DNA of 64,000 bases from a virus. Both the position numbers and the translations under genes were made by a program. The notes below the pieces were generated by a model. The model ran no database searches, was not told the DNA's origin, and worked only from the letters and a program-made list of their open reading frames with translations. The first letter of the stretch is position 1; every line of letters begins with the position of its first letter. Positions 31,713 through 40,461 of this stretch are shown in pieces. The stretch is taken from positions 1 to 64,000 of IMG/VR virus record IMGVR_UViG_3300042892_004373; one strand, 5' to 3'.

Positions 31713-31743
31713 CAAAGATACAACTAATTTTTAATCTACCAAA
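31713..31743 (-). promoter_or_regulatory. Promoter of the tRNA-like element (same block as in the RNA island)
   Basis: TATCTTTG at 31713-31720 and TTTGG at 31739-31743, with TTTGGTAGATTAAA, as at 21181 and 20713. Confidence 0.7.
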
Positions 31744-31744
31744 T

Positions 31745-31954
31745 TTATTCTTGTTTTTTTAAATCATCAATTGCATATTGTTCTAATATCTCTGGATTGT
31801 GTTTCCATTCTTTCCAAAATTCAAAGTCCTTCAGTCTTTCTAATGTTTCTTTTGGTATTAAAACAAATCCATCTGGTGCAACTGCACCAAATTTATAATA
31901 ATGTGCGTTCTTAATTTTTTCTTTGATTTCTTCTGTAATATTTCTTGGGTTCAT
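31745..31954 (-). CDS. Unknown small protein
   Basis: The 69-residue protein has a pattern YKFGAVAPDGFVLIPKETLERLKDFE and a charged helix. No family is recognised. Its start overlaps the end of the upstream gene by 44 bp. Confidence 0.55.
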   Translation of the reverse strand: MNPRNITEEIKEKIKNAHYYKFGAVAPDGFVLIPKETLERLKDFEFWKEWKHNPEILEQYAIDDLKKQE

Positions 31955-32249
31955 CTTGTTCTTTTATATTTATTGTCTCAACTTTTTTAAAATTTAATAA
32001 CCATTTGTATATTTTTGGTGAGATTATAAATACTAATTTCTCTATATTGGTTCTCCAAACATTTTCCCAAGTACCAACATTACAAGTGTTACACTCTTTA
32101 TTATATTGTTGATGTGCACTACATAGTGAGAACCATCTTTCTCTAAAAAAAAATCTACCTTTATCTCTCATATGATATTTATCTAAAAAGTCATTTATTT
32201 TTTTGTTTACTACTTTATCTTTAGTAAAGTATTTCTTATGTCTATCCAT
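31911..32249 (-). CDS. Unknown basic protein
   Basis: The 112-residue protein is rich in Lys, Arg, Trp and Phe, with three Cys and a His (FSLCSAHQQYNKECNTC), which could bind zinc. No family is recognised. The overlap with the following gene is long (44 bp), and its last 15 codons may be artefactual if an earlier stop was lost. Confidence 0.5.
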   Translation of the reverse strand: MDRHKKYFTKDKVVNKKINDFLDKYHMRDKGRFFFRERWFSLCSAHQQYNKECNTCNVGTWENVWRTNIEKLVFIISPKIYKWLLNFKKVETINIKEQDEPKKYYRRNQRKN

Positions 32250-32293
32250 TCCATTCTCTCTCGCATTTGTAGATTATATACAAAAGTTGATAC

Positions 32294-33550
32294 TTAGTTT
32301 AATTTAGCTCGGATTCCAGGTGTATATATCTCCAACAATTGTATCAATTGTTCTTTACACTCTGTAGTCAATGCTTTATTTTTGTTTTGATTCAACAAAA
32401 TCATAAATGAACTTACAACTTTGTTGAACTTAAAAGCATCAGTAAAATCAAATATAGTTTTTTTGAATGATTCTATATCAATAGTTTCTTCTCCAGTTTT
32501 ATACAACCAAGTTTTCATTCTACCAATAAATCTTCTAATTCCAATTATATTTTCATCTGACCAAGAACCCCCATCAAAGTAGTGACCAATAAACATCAAA
32601 TAAAATCTGATTTCATCTGAATCATATCCATCCAAACTAACTACATTTCCTTTAGATTTAGACATTTTTTCTCCCTCATTCAAAATCATTCCTTGATGTA
32701 CCAACTTAGTTATTGGTTCTTCAAAGTCGATAAATCCAATATCATACAAAAACATTGTAATAAATCTGATATAAATCAAGTGCATACAAGCATGCTCTGA
32801 TCCACCAACATACAAATCAACTGGCTTAGGTTTAATACCTTTCATAATACAATAGATGATGGTGTAGATAGAACTATCTACAAATGTATCCATTGTATCA
32901 GTTTCTCCATCAATAGGAATAGGACAACCCCAACTTCTTTGTCTTGAAACACACCAGTCATGTTGATTTTCCAACCAATTTCTTTGCGACTTTATTGTAG
33001 ATTCTGGAAAGTCAATCTTATCCAAACCTGCAATCAATCTTTCTTTATAATCTGTGATTTTGAAGTACCATTGGTTCAATGTTTTCTTTTCTACTTCTGT
33101 AGAACATCTTTCACATTTACCATCTTTTACTTGTTCTCTTGCCAATACGGTTTCACAACTATTACAGAAGTCAACTTCACCATCTTTCTTATAAGCCAAA
33201 CCTTTGTCATACAATTGTTTAAACAACCATTGTGTGTACTCAATATAGTCGGGATTTGAAGTAACCAAAATTTCTTCGTATTGGGTATTCATATTTTCCA
33301 TTTGTTTCTGGAAATTTTGTATATTTTCGTAGGTAACTTCTCTTGGATCTCTACCTACTTTTTTTGCATAATTCTCTGCTGGCAAGCCGAATGCGTCATA
33401 TCCAAAAGGTTGAAATACGGTATCACCTTTATATCTCAAGTATCTGCAGTAACTATCCATAATGGCATAGTTATACCAGTGACCACAATGCAATCCTGAT
33501 CCACTTGGATAAGGAAACATTACAGTTACATATTTATAATTATCAGTCAT
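32294..33550 (-). CDS. Leucyl-tRNA synthetase-like protein without CP1 editing domain
   Basis: The 418-residue class I protein opens with MFPYPSGSGLHCGHWYNY (HIGH motif), has a zinc ribbon (CNSC...CERC) and NQWYFKITDYKERL. It jumps straight to WCVSRQRSWGCPIP, exactly where LeuRS has the CP1 editing insert. KMSKSKGN is intact. The helical domain is partial, and the C-terminal domain is missing. A full LeuRS has about 860-950 residues. It probably cannot edit mischarged tRNA. Confidence 0.88.
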   Translation of the reverse strand: MTDNYKYVTVMFPYPSGSGLHCGHWYNYAIMDSYCRYLRYKGDTVFQPFGYDAFGLPAENYAKKVGRDPREVTYENIQNFQKQMENMNTQYEEILVTSNPDYIEYTQWLFKQLYDKGLAYKKDGEVDFCNSCETVLAREQVKDGKCERCSTEVEKKTLNQWYFKITDYKERLIAGLDKIDFPESTIKSQRNWLENQHDWCVSRQRSWGCPIPIDGETDTMDTFVDSSIYTIIYCIMKGIKPKPVDLYVGGSEHACMHLIYIRFITMFLYDIGFIDFEEPITKLVHQGMILNEGEKMSKSKGNVVSLDGYDSDEIRFYLMFIGHYFDGGSWSDENIIGIRRFIGRMKTWLYKTGEETIDIESFKKTIFDFTDAFKFNKVVSSFMILLNQNKNKALTTECKEQLIQLLEIYTPGIRAKLN

Positions 33551-33600
33551 TTTATTTATATTTTTAATTTATGCTTAGTTGCAAATATAATATTAAAATT

Positions 33601-33609
33601 TAATATATA
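33601..33609 (+). promoter_or_regulatory. TAATATATA element, 4 nt before ATG
   Basis: An exact copy ending 4 nt before the tagged gene at 33614. Confidence 0.6.
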
Positions 33610-33613
33610 CACT

Positions 33614-34666
33614 ATGAAATACATTAAATCGAAGGAAGATTATCTAATAAACGAGAAGATAGAGATAAGTTGGAAAGAGCTTATTATAGGATTAGGTATT
33701 ATTTATGGAATAAATCATTATTTTGGTGAGGAAAGATTACCTCATATGAGTGGTAAAGAGATAGATAAGACTATTAATGATATAAATAATGCACCTTCTA
33801 AAGAGGAAGATGCATTTATTAAAAAAATTAGAGAAGATTTAATTTCTGATATTGAGGAAACAAATAATTTAGATTCGATAAGGAAGAAAAGAGTTATATC
33901 TGTTATTAAGAGTATAAAATTTGTTTGTGTCGATACTCGAACTATGCAAATAATTGGTGAAGATAAAGATGTTATGGCTTGTTACTTTAGACACTTTAAC
34001 GAAAAGATGCAACAGGTTAGTGCTATTATAGTTGATAGAAAACGACTTAGTTCATTAGGTGCAAGTTCGATAATTATCCATGAGCTTAGACATTTAGTTG
34101 ATGATGTTTTAGAAGGTGATGCGTTTGATAGTGAGAATTATAGTGAATTTACCAATATAGTAGATATTTTAGATAAGGATATAGTATTAGGAACTCCGGT
34201 TGGTAAAAAAAGATTAAAACAAAAAATAGATTTTTACTCTAGAAATTTAGTTGAATTGGCAATTGGTGGAAAAATAGAGGATATTAAAAGTGAAAAAGGT
34301 AGGAAAGAAGTAGAAGAAGTACAAGATCAATTTAAAAATAACTTTATTGGAATGTTTGATAATAAAGAAGATACTAAGTATTTAACTTCTCCTGCCGAAG
34401 TTTATGTTAGATTTCACGGTTTAAAAAGATGGATGATCAAGAATGGTTATTTAAAAGATATGAATGATATTATAACACAGGAAAAGATTATTCAAGTTTT
34501 AGGTGATGATAGGATTATAAAAGAACACGGTAAATATGATTTAGATTTCATTGAGTTTTTATTCTACTTAGATGTTGATTTTACTGGTAAAGAGCCACAT
34601 GATATGAAAAAGGTTAACTCAATAGTTGCAAACTATACAGATTATTTAAACAAACCTAGTGTTTAA
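33614..34666 (+). CDS. Tagged putative zinc metallopeptidase (HELRH)
   Basis: The 350-residue protein starts with MKYIKSKEDYLINE, a variant tag. A hydrophobic stretch (LIIGLGIIYGINHYFG) follows at about residues 24-39. The motif IIIHELRHLVDDVLEG at about residue 155 is HExxH-like, with acidic residues downstream that could be the third ligand. No further family match is clear. It may act on virion or cell-envelope proteins. The peptidase activity is inferred only from the motif. Confidence 0.65.
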   Translation: MKYIKSKEDYLINEKIEISWKELIIGLGIIYGINHYFGEERLPHMSGKEIDKTINDINNAPSKEEDAFIKKIREDLISDIEETNNLDSIRKKRVISVIKSIKFVCVDTRTMQIIGEDKDVMACYFRHFNEKMQQVSAIIVDRKRLSSLGASSIIIHELRHLVDDVLEGDAFDSENYSEFTNIVDILDKDIVLGTPVGKKRLKQKIDFYSRNLVELAIGGKIEDIKSEKGRKEVEEVQDQFKNNFIGMFDNKEDTKYLTSPAEVYVRFHGLKRWMIKNGYLKDMNDIITQEKIIQVLGDDRIIKEHGKYDLDFIEFLFYLDVDFTGKEPHDMKKVNSIVANYTDYLNKPSV

Positions 34667-34847
34667 ATAAGATATCAAACCAGTTACGTTTAAGTAACTG
34701 GTTTAATTTTTTATCTCTTTTTTCGATTATATAATAATCCTTACAAGTATCACAAATATAATTTGATAATGGCTTATGATTTCTAGGATCGATAATTGAT
34801 TCATCTATTACTCCGCATTTCTCACAACAAACTATCATTGATACCAT
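34656..34847 (-). CDS. Small zinc-ribbon protein with RDKK tail
   Basis: The 63-residue protein has CCEKCG and CDTC (two CxxC), consistent with a zinc ribbon. It continues IIEKRDKKLNQLLKRNWFD, the recurring tail. It overlaps the coaD start by one base and runs through the terminator hairpin of the opposite gene. Confidence 0.65.
   Translation of the reverse strand: MVSMIVCCEKCGVIDESIIDPRNHKPLSNYICDTCKDYYIIEKRDKKLNQLLKRNWFDILFKH
34677..34704 (+). terminator. Terminator of the tagged metallopeptidase gene
   Basis: The stem AAACCAGTTAC with GTAACTGGTTT is followed by TTTTT. It lies inside the 3' end of the leftward zinc-ribbon gene. Confidence 0.7.
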
Positions 34848-35320
34848 TATAAAGTATATTTTTTTATCATATCTGGACCACCAAATTGTTCAATCTTTCT
34901 AATTGCAGAAGAAGAAATATGTTCAAACTCTTGATCACACGTAATATAAACTACATTTATATCCTTTTTAAAGTCATTTATAAATCTCATTTGATTTACT
35001 TCATAATCTAAGTCAACACCATTTCTTAAACCTCTAATTATAACTACGTTATAATTTTCTTTCTCATAGTCTTCTACAAGTTCGTGTAAGAATTTACTAT
35101 AAGTAATCACATTTCGATTTATTTTTTGAGAAATAGTCTTGGCTTTATTATCTTGTTCAAATAAGTACGACTTATCGTTTGTATTTACTTTATCTGGATT
35201 GATACCGATTGCAGTAATTACATTTCCTTTTCCAAAAATACGTTCTGCTTTCTCTAAAATGTTTATGTGTCCAATATGAATTGGATTAAACGAGCCTGGA
35301 TAAATTGCAATTGTTTTCAT
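34847..35320 (-). CDS. coaD: Phosphopantetheine adenylyltransferase
   Basis: The 157-residue protein is full length for CoaD. It has AIYPGSFNPIHIGHINIL (HxGH nucleotidyl site), VIIRGLRNGVDLDYE, and FEHISSSAIRKIE near the end. CoaD makes dephospho-CoA from 4'-phosphopantetheine and ATP. A TATCTTTG box lies 5 bp upstream of the ATG, so the mRNA is nearly leaderless. In a phage it would support CoA supply, or it could adenylylate another substrate. Confidence 0.92.
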   Translation of the reverse strand: MKTIAIYPGSFNPIHIGHINILEKAERIFGKGNVITAIGINPDKVNTNDKSYLFEQDNKAKTISQKINRNVITYSKFLHELVEDYEKENYNVVIIRGLRNGVDLDYEVNQMRFINDFKKDINVVYITCDQEFEHISSSAIRKIEQFGGPDMIKKYTL

Positions 35321-35324
35321 ACAA

Positions 35325-35332
35325 CAAAGATA
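35325..35332 (-). promoter_or_regulatory. Promoter -7 box for coaD
   Basis: TATCTTTG on the minus strand, about 4 nt from the ATG. Confidence 0.6.
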
Positions 35333-35348
35333 GTAAAATTTTTGATAA

Positions 35349-36278
35349 CTATTCTAAACTTGCTAAATATCTTTCAGAATCTAAAGCAGCCATACATCCA
35401 GTACCTGCCGCAGTAATTGCTTGTCTATAAACATGGTCTGCTACATCACCTGCCGCAAATACTCCAGGTATATTTGTTTGTGTAGAACCTGGTTTAGTTA
35501 TAATATAACCAGTCTCATCCAATTCAAGTTCTGTGAATATATCTGTATTTGGTTTATGACCAATTGCTAGAAAGAATCCAGTTGTTGGTATCTCACTAAC
35601 TTCTTCAGTTTTAGTATTTTTAACTCTGATTTTAGTAACTACTTGGTCATCACCAATAACTTCTTCTGTTATGGTATTCATAAGTATTTCAATATTCTCT
35701 GTATTCTTGACTCTATCAACCATAATCTTAGAAGCTCTAAAGTCACTTCTTACTAACATAGTTACTTTACTACAGATTTTTGATAAATAGTGAGCTTCTT
35801 CACATGCACTATCCCCCGCTCCGACTACTATAACCTCTTGATTTTTATAAAAGAAACCATCACAGATTGCACATGCACTAACCCCGCCACCTAACTCAAG
35901 ATATTGTTGTTCACCTTTTACACCAGAATATTTTGCTGTTGCTCCTGTAGATATGATAACTGTATCACAGTGTATCTCTTTATCGTTTATAAAGACTTTC
36001 TTTATTGTATTACTAAAATCTACCTTAGTGACCCAACCATCTCTTATATCAGCACCAAATCGTTTAGCTTGTTCCTCAAATTGTTGCATCATTTCTGGAC
36101 CGGTAACTCCATCAGGGTATCCAGGAAAGTTTTCTACTTCGTTTGTTGTTGTTAGTTGACCACCTGGTTGAAGACCTTGATATAAAACGGGGTTCATATT
36201 TGCTCGAGCAGCGTAGATTGCTGCAGTAAAACCGCTAGGTCCTGAACCTATGATTAAACATTTTACTTTTTCTATCAT
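35349..36278 (-). CDS. trxB: Thioredoxin reductase
   Basis: The 309-residue protein has the FAD motif IIGSGPSGFTAAIY, the redox pair SACAICDGFFY, the NADPH motif VVGAGDSACEEA, and the final GVFAAGDVADHVYRQ. It matches bacterial TrxB in length and order. It would reduce thioredoxin-type partners for ribonucleotide reduction. No thioredoxin gene is visible in this window. The gene stands alone on the minus strand. Confidence 0.93.
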   Translation of the reverse strand: MIEKVKCLIIGSGPSGFTAAIYAARANMNPVLYQGLQPGGQLTTTNEVENFPGYPDGVTGPEMMQQFEEQAKRFGADIRDGWVTKVDFSNTIKKVFINDKEIHCDTVIISTGATAKYSGVKGEQQYLELGGGVSACAICDGFFYKNQEVIVVGAGDSACEEAHYLSKICSKVTMLVRSDFRASKIMVDRVKNTENIEILMNTITEEVIGDDQVVTKIRVKNTKTEEVSEIPTTGFFLAIGHKPNTDIFTELELDETGYIITKPGSTQTNIPGVFAAGDVADHVYRQAITAAGTGCMAALDSERYLASLE

Positions 36279-36341
36279 AAAATTTATATTATTTAGTATT
36301 TGTTATACTAAAAATTATAAAAAATGTTTATATTTGTAGTT

Positions 36342-36776
36342 ATGAATACACACATCAAATTGAGAGAGATAGGATTTACTAAGACTGCTTTTCACAAACC
36401 TTATGAATACATGGATGGTGGTACTAATAATATGGTACTAGATAACGTTGTAAAAAAATGGGGTCAACGAAAAGACGGTACTTATGGTTGGACAGAAATA
36501 CCAAAATTACATCCTAAGTCTAACTCTTTTTGGAAATTGGTTTTTAATGAAAGACATACAATTTGGGTATCTGTTGTGAATAATAATATAGATAAGGTTT
36601 GGATAGAAGATAAGGAAATAAAAAGACCTCTTGGTTACGGTACTAGAAATGAGAGTCCATTAAAAACTATCTATACATATGAAACTATAAATAAAATAAT
36701 AAGTAAAAGACAAATAATCAATTTACTACCAGCTGCCATAAAAAGAGATTTTATAATTAGAGATTTATTAAAATAA
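36342..36776 (+). CDS. Unknown protein with RDLLK tail
   Basis: I chose ATG at 36342 (MNTHIKLREIG), because a TATATTTG box lies just upstream and the earlier ATG lies inside it. The 144-residue protein is beta-rich in the middle and ends IKRDFIIRDLLK, a variant of the tail. No family is recognised. It is the first gene of a unit with a 40-residue ORF, an Fpg-like gene and a 61-residue protein. Confidence 0.65.
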   Translation: MNTHIKLREIGFTKTAFHKPYEYMDGGTNNMVLDNVVKKWGQRKDGTYGWTEIPKLHPKSNSFWKLVFNERHTIWVSVVNNNIDKVWIEDKEIKRPLGYGTRNESPLKTIYTYETINKIISKRQIINLLPAAIKRDFIIRDLLK

Positions 36777-36898
36777 TGAAAGATATATTCGTAATGAAAT
36801 CATATAGTGAAGCCGCTAAACGACTTAAAAAATTAGCAAAACGAAATATGAGAGTACTTTTAAGAAAAGAAAAAATAAAAAAGATATGCCAGAATTAG
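36776..36898 (+). CDS. 40-residue basic protein (short gene)
   Basis: The frame reads MKDIFVMKSYSEAAKRLKK and ends ICQN with TAG. It is very basic and helical. Its ATG overlaps the preceding stop (TAATG), and its end overlaps the next start by 13 bp, which fits translational coupling. The function is unknown; nucleic-acid binding is plausible from charge. Confidence 0.5.
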   Translation: MKDIFVMKSYSEAAKRLKKLAKRNMRVLLRKEKIKKICQN

Positions 36899-37692
36899 CA
36901 GAAGTGAGAATTATGAGTGATTATATAAATCATCACTCAAATAAAAGAAAATTTACAAAATTATATCACGTTGAAAAGGGTAATAACCCAATCGACTCTG
37001 AACTAATTGAAGATTTCGAAGTAATTGCAAATTCTTTTGGTAAAGAATTACAATTAAAAACAACAAATGGAATAAAAACATTAGACTTCTCTGTATTTAT
37101 GGGGATGTCTGGTAATTGGAAATTTGTTCCTACTGAAAATTGGAATGATACCAAGTTTGTTAGAATGAGAATTGATACTGATGATGGTAATTCCTTATTA
37201 CTTTATGGTTCATATATGGGACCAAGATATAGATTAGGTGCATTTACTGGTGTAAAAAGAGGACCAGATCCAACCAAAGAATTTGATAAATTTAAAAGTA
37301 ATGTTTTAGATAATTTAAAGTTGAAGGCTTTTGATAAACCAATTTGTGAAGTTCTTTTAAATCAAAAATACTTTAATGGAATTGGTAATTACTTACGTTC
37401 TACAATTCTTTATTACATAAACGTAAATCCTTTTGAGTCTGCAAGAAATATTATTATGGAAAACCCAGATATATTAGATTTCTGTAGAGACGTTCCAATT
37501 AAAGCTTATACCTTAAATGGTGGTCAACTTTCAGACTGGACAAATCCATTTGATTCTGATTATGAAGAATTTAAGAAGTGGGTATTTTATCAAAAAGGTT
37601 TATCTTGTAGAGATAATACTGGTAGAACTTTCTGGTATGATGATAAATGGGAGCCTTATTCCATATATAAAAGTAAAAGTAAAGGTAAATAG
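36886..37692 (+). CDS. Fpg/Nei-type DNA glycosylase-like protein
   Basis: The 268-residue protein starts with MPELAEVRIMSDYI, so Pro2 and Glu3, the catalytic pair of Fpg/Nei enzymes, are in place. The H2TH region follows as LLNQKYFNGIGNYLRS. The usual four-Cys zinc finger is reduced to YQKGLSCRDNTGRTFWYD, so it is zincless. Such enzymes remove oxidised bases and cut at AP sites. Phage members may act in repair. Confidence 0.85.
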   Translation: MPELAEVRIMSDYINHHSNKRKFTKLYHVEKGNNPIDSELIEDFEVIANSFGKELQLKTTNGIKTLDFSVFMGMSGNWKFVPTENWNDTKFVRMRIDTDDGNSLLLYGSYMGPRYRLGAFTGVKRGPDPTKEFDKFKSNVLDNLKLKAFDKPICEVLLNQKYFNGIGNYLRSTILYYINVNPFESARNIIMENPDILDFCRDVPIKAYTLNGGQLSDWTNPFDSDYEEFKKWVFYQKGLSCRDNTGRTFWYDDKWEPYSIYKSKSKGK

Positions 37693-37877
37693 TGAAGATT
37701 GAATTTGATAAGAATAATTATGTAGTTTGTGAAGGAATTACCTTATCTTTAACGAGAGAACAGGTTATGGATTTACAAATGTATGGTTATGATCCTCAAA
37801 ATACTATTGAGGAATTCTATAGAAATAGTAAAGCTTATATTAGAGATCAAAAGATTGATTTGCTACTAAAAAAATAA
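37692..37877 (+). CDS. Small protein with RDQK tail
   Basis: The start is GTG at 37692, overlapping the TAG of the previous gene. The 61-residue protein is acidic and ends YIRDQKIDLLLKK, the recurring tail. No family is recognised. Confidence 0.65.
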   Translation: MKIEFDKNNYVVCEGITLSLTREQVMDLQMYGYDPQNTIEEFYRNSKAYIRDQKIDLLLKK

Positions 37878-37900
37878 AGAGAGACTTTCGTCTCTCTTTA
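37876..37900. terminator. Bidirectional terminator
   Basis: The stem AAAGAGAGAC with GTCTCTCTTT, loop TTTC, lies between convergent genes. Confidence 0.8.
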
Positions 37901-37903
37901 TTG

Positions 37904-38746
37904 TTAGTCTTGTAATTCAAGTTGTTCTTGATTTTGTTTTTGAAGTAACTCCATAGCTCTTGCTAATCTTGTTAAACCAATTCCTGCACCAAATCTTGGA
38001 AAGAAGTCAAATTTTAAGAACTCTTCTAGTTCTGCTTCTACTCTTTCTTTTCCAAATAATTCAAATAGTTTTTTAGAATATCCACCATTTTCTATTGTAT
38101 AGAACATTTTTCTCATAGATTCAACATCACAACTTCTTTCTGCAGCGCCTATTGTTTCTTGTCCATATAATATTATATCAACTTTATTGAATATATCATC
38201 TTTTTGATTTTGCATGTTCCAAAATGGATTAGTTCTTAGTGGAAAGTTTTGAAGAGAAACACAATGACTTACTTCATTCCACATTTTAGTTTCATGTTCA
38301 TTTTCTAAAATTGATACGTCTCCATATTCTTTACAAGTTTTGTTGTAGTCCATTTCAACAGGTAAACCAAATCCTAAATACTCAAGAAGTTCTTTTTCTA
38401 ATAGAATTAAGTCTTTATATTTACCTTTTGATTCAAATTCAAACATTGGAAAGATTAGTTCATGTCTTCCAGGAATTGGATTTTTTTCTGCTCTGTAACT
38501 TGTAGATATACAAAAAACTCCATCCCAAGTAGGGTTTTTTAATAATTCATACTCGAGCCACATTTGTCCTGTTTGTGGTAACGGCCATATCTCACCATTG
38601 TATTCAAAAGTTGATACTGAGTGTGGGTTTTCACAAGCTGCTAAAATTGATAGTCTTGATTGTGTTGGTACTTCTACGAAGTTTTTTTCCAAAAAAAATT
38701 CTCTTAGTTTCTGAACTAGAGAATTGTACATTAAAGTGTTTGTCAT
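37904..38746 (-). CDS. Class II aminoacyl-tRNA synthetase core (Asn/Asp type) without anticodon domain
   Basis: The 280-residue protein has motif 2 in YRAEKNPIPGRHELIFPMFEFE and motif 3 in FPRFGAGIGLTRLARAMEL. The layout fits the AspRS/AsnRS class IIb catalytic fold. The N-terminal OB-fold anticodon-binding domain is absent. It resembles AsnA or PoxA-like stand-alone cores. Amino acid specificity cannot be told by eye; Asn or Asp is the best guess. Confidence 0.78.
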   Translation of the reverse strand: MTNTLMYNSLVQKLREFFLEKNFVEVPTQSRLSILAACENPHSVSTFEYNGEIWPLPQTGQMWLEYELLKNPTWDGVFCISTSYRAEKNPIPGRHELIFPMFEFESKGKYKDLILLEKELLEYLGFGLPVEMDYNKTCKEYGDVSILENEHETKMWNEVSHCVSLQNFPLRTNPFWNMQNQKDDIFNKVDIILYGQETIGAAERSCDVESMRKMFYTIENGGYSKKLFELFGKERVEAELEEFLKFDFFPRFGAGIGLTRLARAMELLQKQNQEQLELQD

Positions 38747-38812
38747 ATAAGATTTTTTTTTTAACCAAAAAGTAAAAACCTTTGATTAAAAAATTATTCT
38801 TGATATATATAA

Positions 38813-38844
38813 AAAAATCCACTCTTGTTTAGTGGATTTTTTTA
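38813..38844. terminator. Bidirectional terminator
   Basis: The stem AAATCCACT with AGTGGATTT has T-runs, between leftward genes. Confidence 0.75.
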
Positions 38845-38851
38845 ATTTTTT

Positions 38852-39190
38852 TTATGTCAATAGATCTATTTTTAAATCTCTTCTATTTTCTATGGTATCA
38901 TATGTAGCTTTTTGTGTAAACCAATCATGTACAGTATCAATATCTGTTCTATGATAATCTAACCAACAACCTTCGATAGAACTATACCTCATAAACTTTG
39001 TAAGTTCTTCACTACTATATTTCTTTAGTTTCATTTCTCTGATACGATTACCTTCTAATGTAATTATTATACCATCGTCAGTTATGTCTAAAATTCCTAA
39101 CCAAAATGTTAGCATTTCTTGAAATATCATACCTTTCTCAAATAGTCCATTAAAAACTATTTCGTTTGTTTTATCGTTTGTTTTACTCAT
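38852..39190 (-). CDS. Unknown protein
   Basis: The 112-residue protein has a beta-rich centre (LGILDITDDGIIITLEG) and a C-terminal helix. No family is recognised. A TATATTTG box lies just upstream of the ATG (minus strand). Confidence 0.6.
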   Translation of the reverse strand: MSKTNDKTNEIVFNGLFEKGMIFQEMLTFWLGILDITDDGIIITLEGNRIREMKLKKYSSEELTKFMRYSSIEGCWLDYHRTDIDTVHDWFTQKATYDTIENRRDLKIDLLT

Positions 39191-39225
39191 ATTTATTTAT
39201 ATAAAACAAATATACAAAATAAAAG

Positions 39226-39612
39226 TTAAACTCCAATAGAATTTAACTTTTCGTTTCTAAAATAAGAAATAAGTTTTTCTGATAATAATTCAAATGCTTT
39301 TATTTCAAAATCTTCAAGCTTAGATACTTTATATCTTAATGAGTTACCTGAGTTTTTCTTTGTAAGTAGTTCTTTATAGATTTGTACCATTTCTTCTTCT
39401 GTTGGTTCTATATCTTCTTTGAATTTAGAAAAATCTAATTGAGAAATATGTGTACTTTTGTGATATAAATCCTGTGTTAGTTCTGCTGAAATTATACCTG
39501 ATAATCTAATAAATTGATTACTCGAATGTTCATAAAAAATTGCACATAAAGTGTTTTTAATTGATTCTTCTTGATAAGTAATCTTGCAATTGATTAGAGT
39601 GGAGTTTGTCAT
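39226..39612 (-). CDS. Unknown protein with RNEK-type tail
   Basis: The 128-residue protein has two Cys near the N-terminus and ends SYFRNEKLNSIGV, a weak form of the tail. The central part is helical and acidic. No family is recognised. Confidence 0.6.
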   Translation of the reverse strand: MTNSTLINCKITYQEESIKNTLCAIFYEHSSNQFIRLSGIISAELTQDLYHKSTHISQLDFSKFKEDIEPTEEEMVQIYKELLTKKNSGNSLRYKVSKLEDFEIKAFELLSEKLISYFRNEKLNSIGV

Positions 39613-39657
39613 TTTTAAAGTTTATTTTTATATATTTCAAATGATTATTTGTTTTCG

Positions 39658-40128
39658 TTAAATTTTGATAAAGATAAAGGTATAATACCTACGACCATTA
39701 GAATCTTGTTTTATTGAAATGCCAAAGTTTGTGAAATTTCCTTCAATTATTACTTTGTGTTTCGGAGAACTAATCCAAGCACTTAAAACAGATTGACTAC
39801 TAATGTAATTATATGCTATAACTTCAGATACACGTTCTGCGTGTAATGTTTTAACTAGGTTATCTGCTCTTTGTTGAAAATAATCATGTGTCATTGTATC
39901 ATGTTCTATCATGTAATCATTATGTTGTGAACAAATATAAGCAGTATGTTGATTTGATTTTAATGTATCTAACCCAATACTATTTCTATAAACATTTGTA
40001 ACGTGCATTACTGCAGTTTCTTGTTGACTAAAATTATAGGGATATTGAGTATAGATTTCTTCATCTTGTGTTTTAGAACAAGATATGAGTAATAATGAAA
40101 TAAAAAGTAGAAGTATTTTTAGTTTCAT
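39658..40128 (-). CDS. CAP/SCP-domain lipoprotein (copy 2)
   Basis: The 156-residue protein has a lipobox in MKLKILLLFISLLLISCSK. The mature part aligns with the protein at 7298-7753: a similar helix NVYRNSIGLDTLKSNQHT, then SQHNDYMIEHDTMTHDYF with His and acidic residues, and a final strand YYTFIFIK. The copies are divergent, so the duplication or the two acquisitions are not recent. Confidence 0.75.
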   Translation of the reverse strand: MKLKILLLFISLLLISCSKTQDEEIYTQYPYNFSQQETAVMHVTNVYRNSIGLDTLKSNQHTAYICSQHNDYMIEHDTMTHDYFQQRADNLVKTLHAERVSEVIAYNYISSQSVLSAWISSPKHKVIIEGNFTNFGISIKQDSNGRRYYTFIFIKI

Positions 40129-40149
40129 TATTTATATATTAAAAGAGGA

Positions 40150-40410
40150 TTATTCCTCTTTTAATATATTTTTTAATGTTTCTTCTCTTTTAGTTGCTAA
40201 TTCCCAAGCTAAGTAGTCTTCTTCTGACATTAGTTCAGATTCTTTGAAGAGTGAACTTCTTTTTCTATCCAAATAATCATATTTGTATTCACAATCATAT
40301 TGATTTTCTGTATCTGGTTCATCCAAATTAGCTTCAATATATCGTTCAATAATCATTCTACCATAAGATTTATGATAAACGGATTTATTAAGGTCAAATT
40401 TATTTCTCAT
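40150..40410 (-). CDS. Unknown protein with REET-type tail
   Basis: The 86-residue acidic protein ends ATKREETLKNILKEE, a relative of the tail. The N-terminal part is basic and includes a beta segment (RMIIERYIEAN). A TAACTTTG box overlaps the region just before the ATG. No family is recognised. Confidence 0.6.
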   Translation of the reverse strand: MRNKFDLNKSVYHKSYGRMIIERYIEANLDEPDTENQYDCEYKYDYLDRKRSSLFKESELMSEEDYLAWELATKREETLKNILKEE

Positions 40411-40433
40411 TTTACAAAGTTACATTTAATTTT

Positions 40434-40442
40434 TAATATATA
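40434..40442 (+). promoter_or_regulatory. TAATATATA element (19 nt before ATG)
   Basis: An exact copy upstream of the tagged gene at 40462. Confidence 0.45.
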
Positions 40443-40461
40443 CAAAAAAGTAATTTTTATA

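Noticed and set aside
35904-36159. ORFs on the plus strand opposite trxB
   Set aside because: Antisense shadows of a clear TrxB gene.
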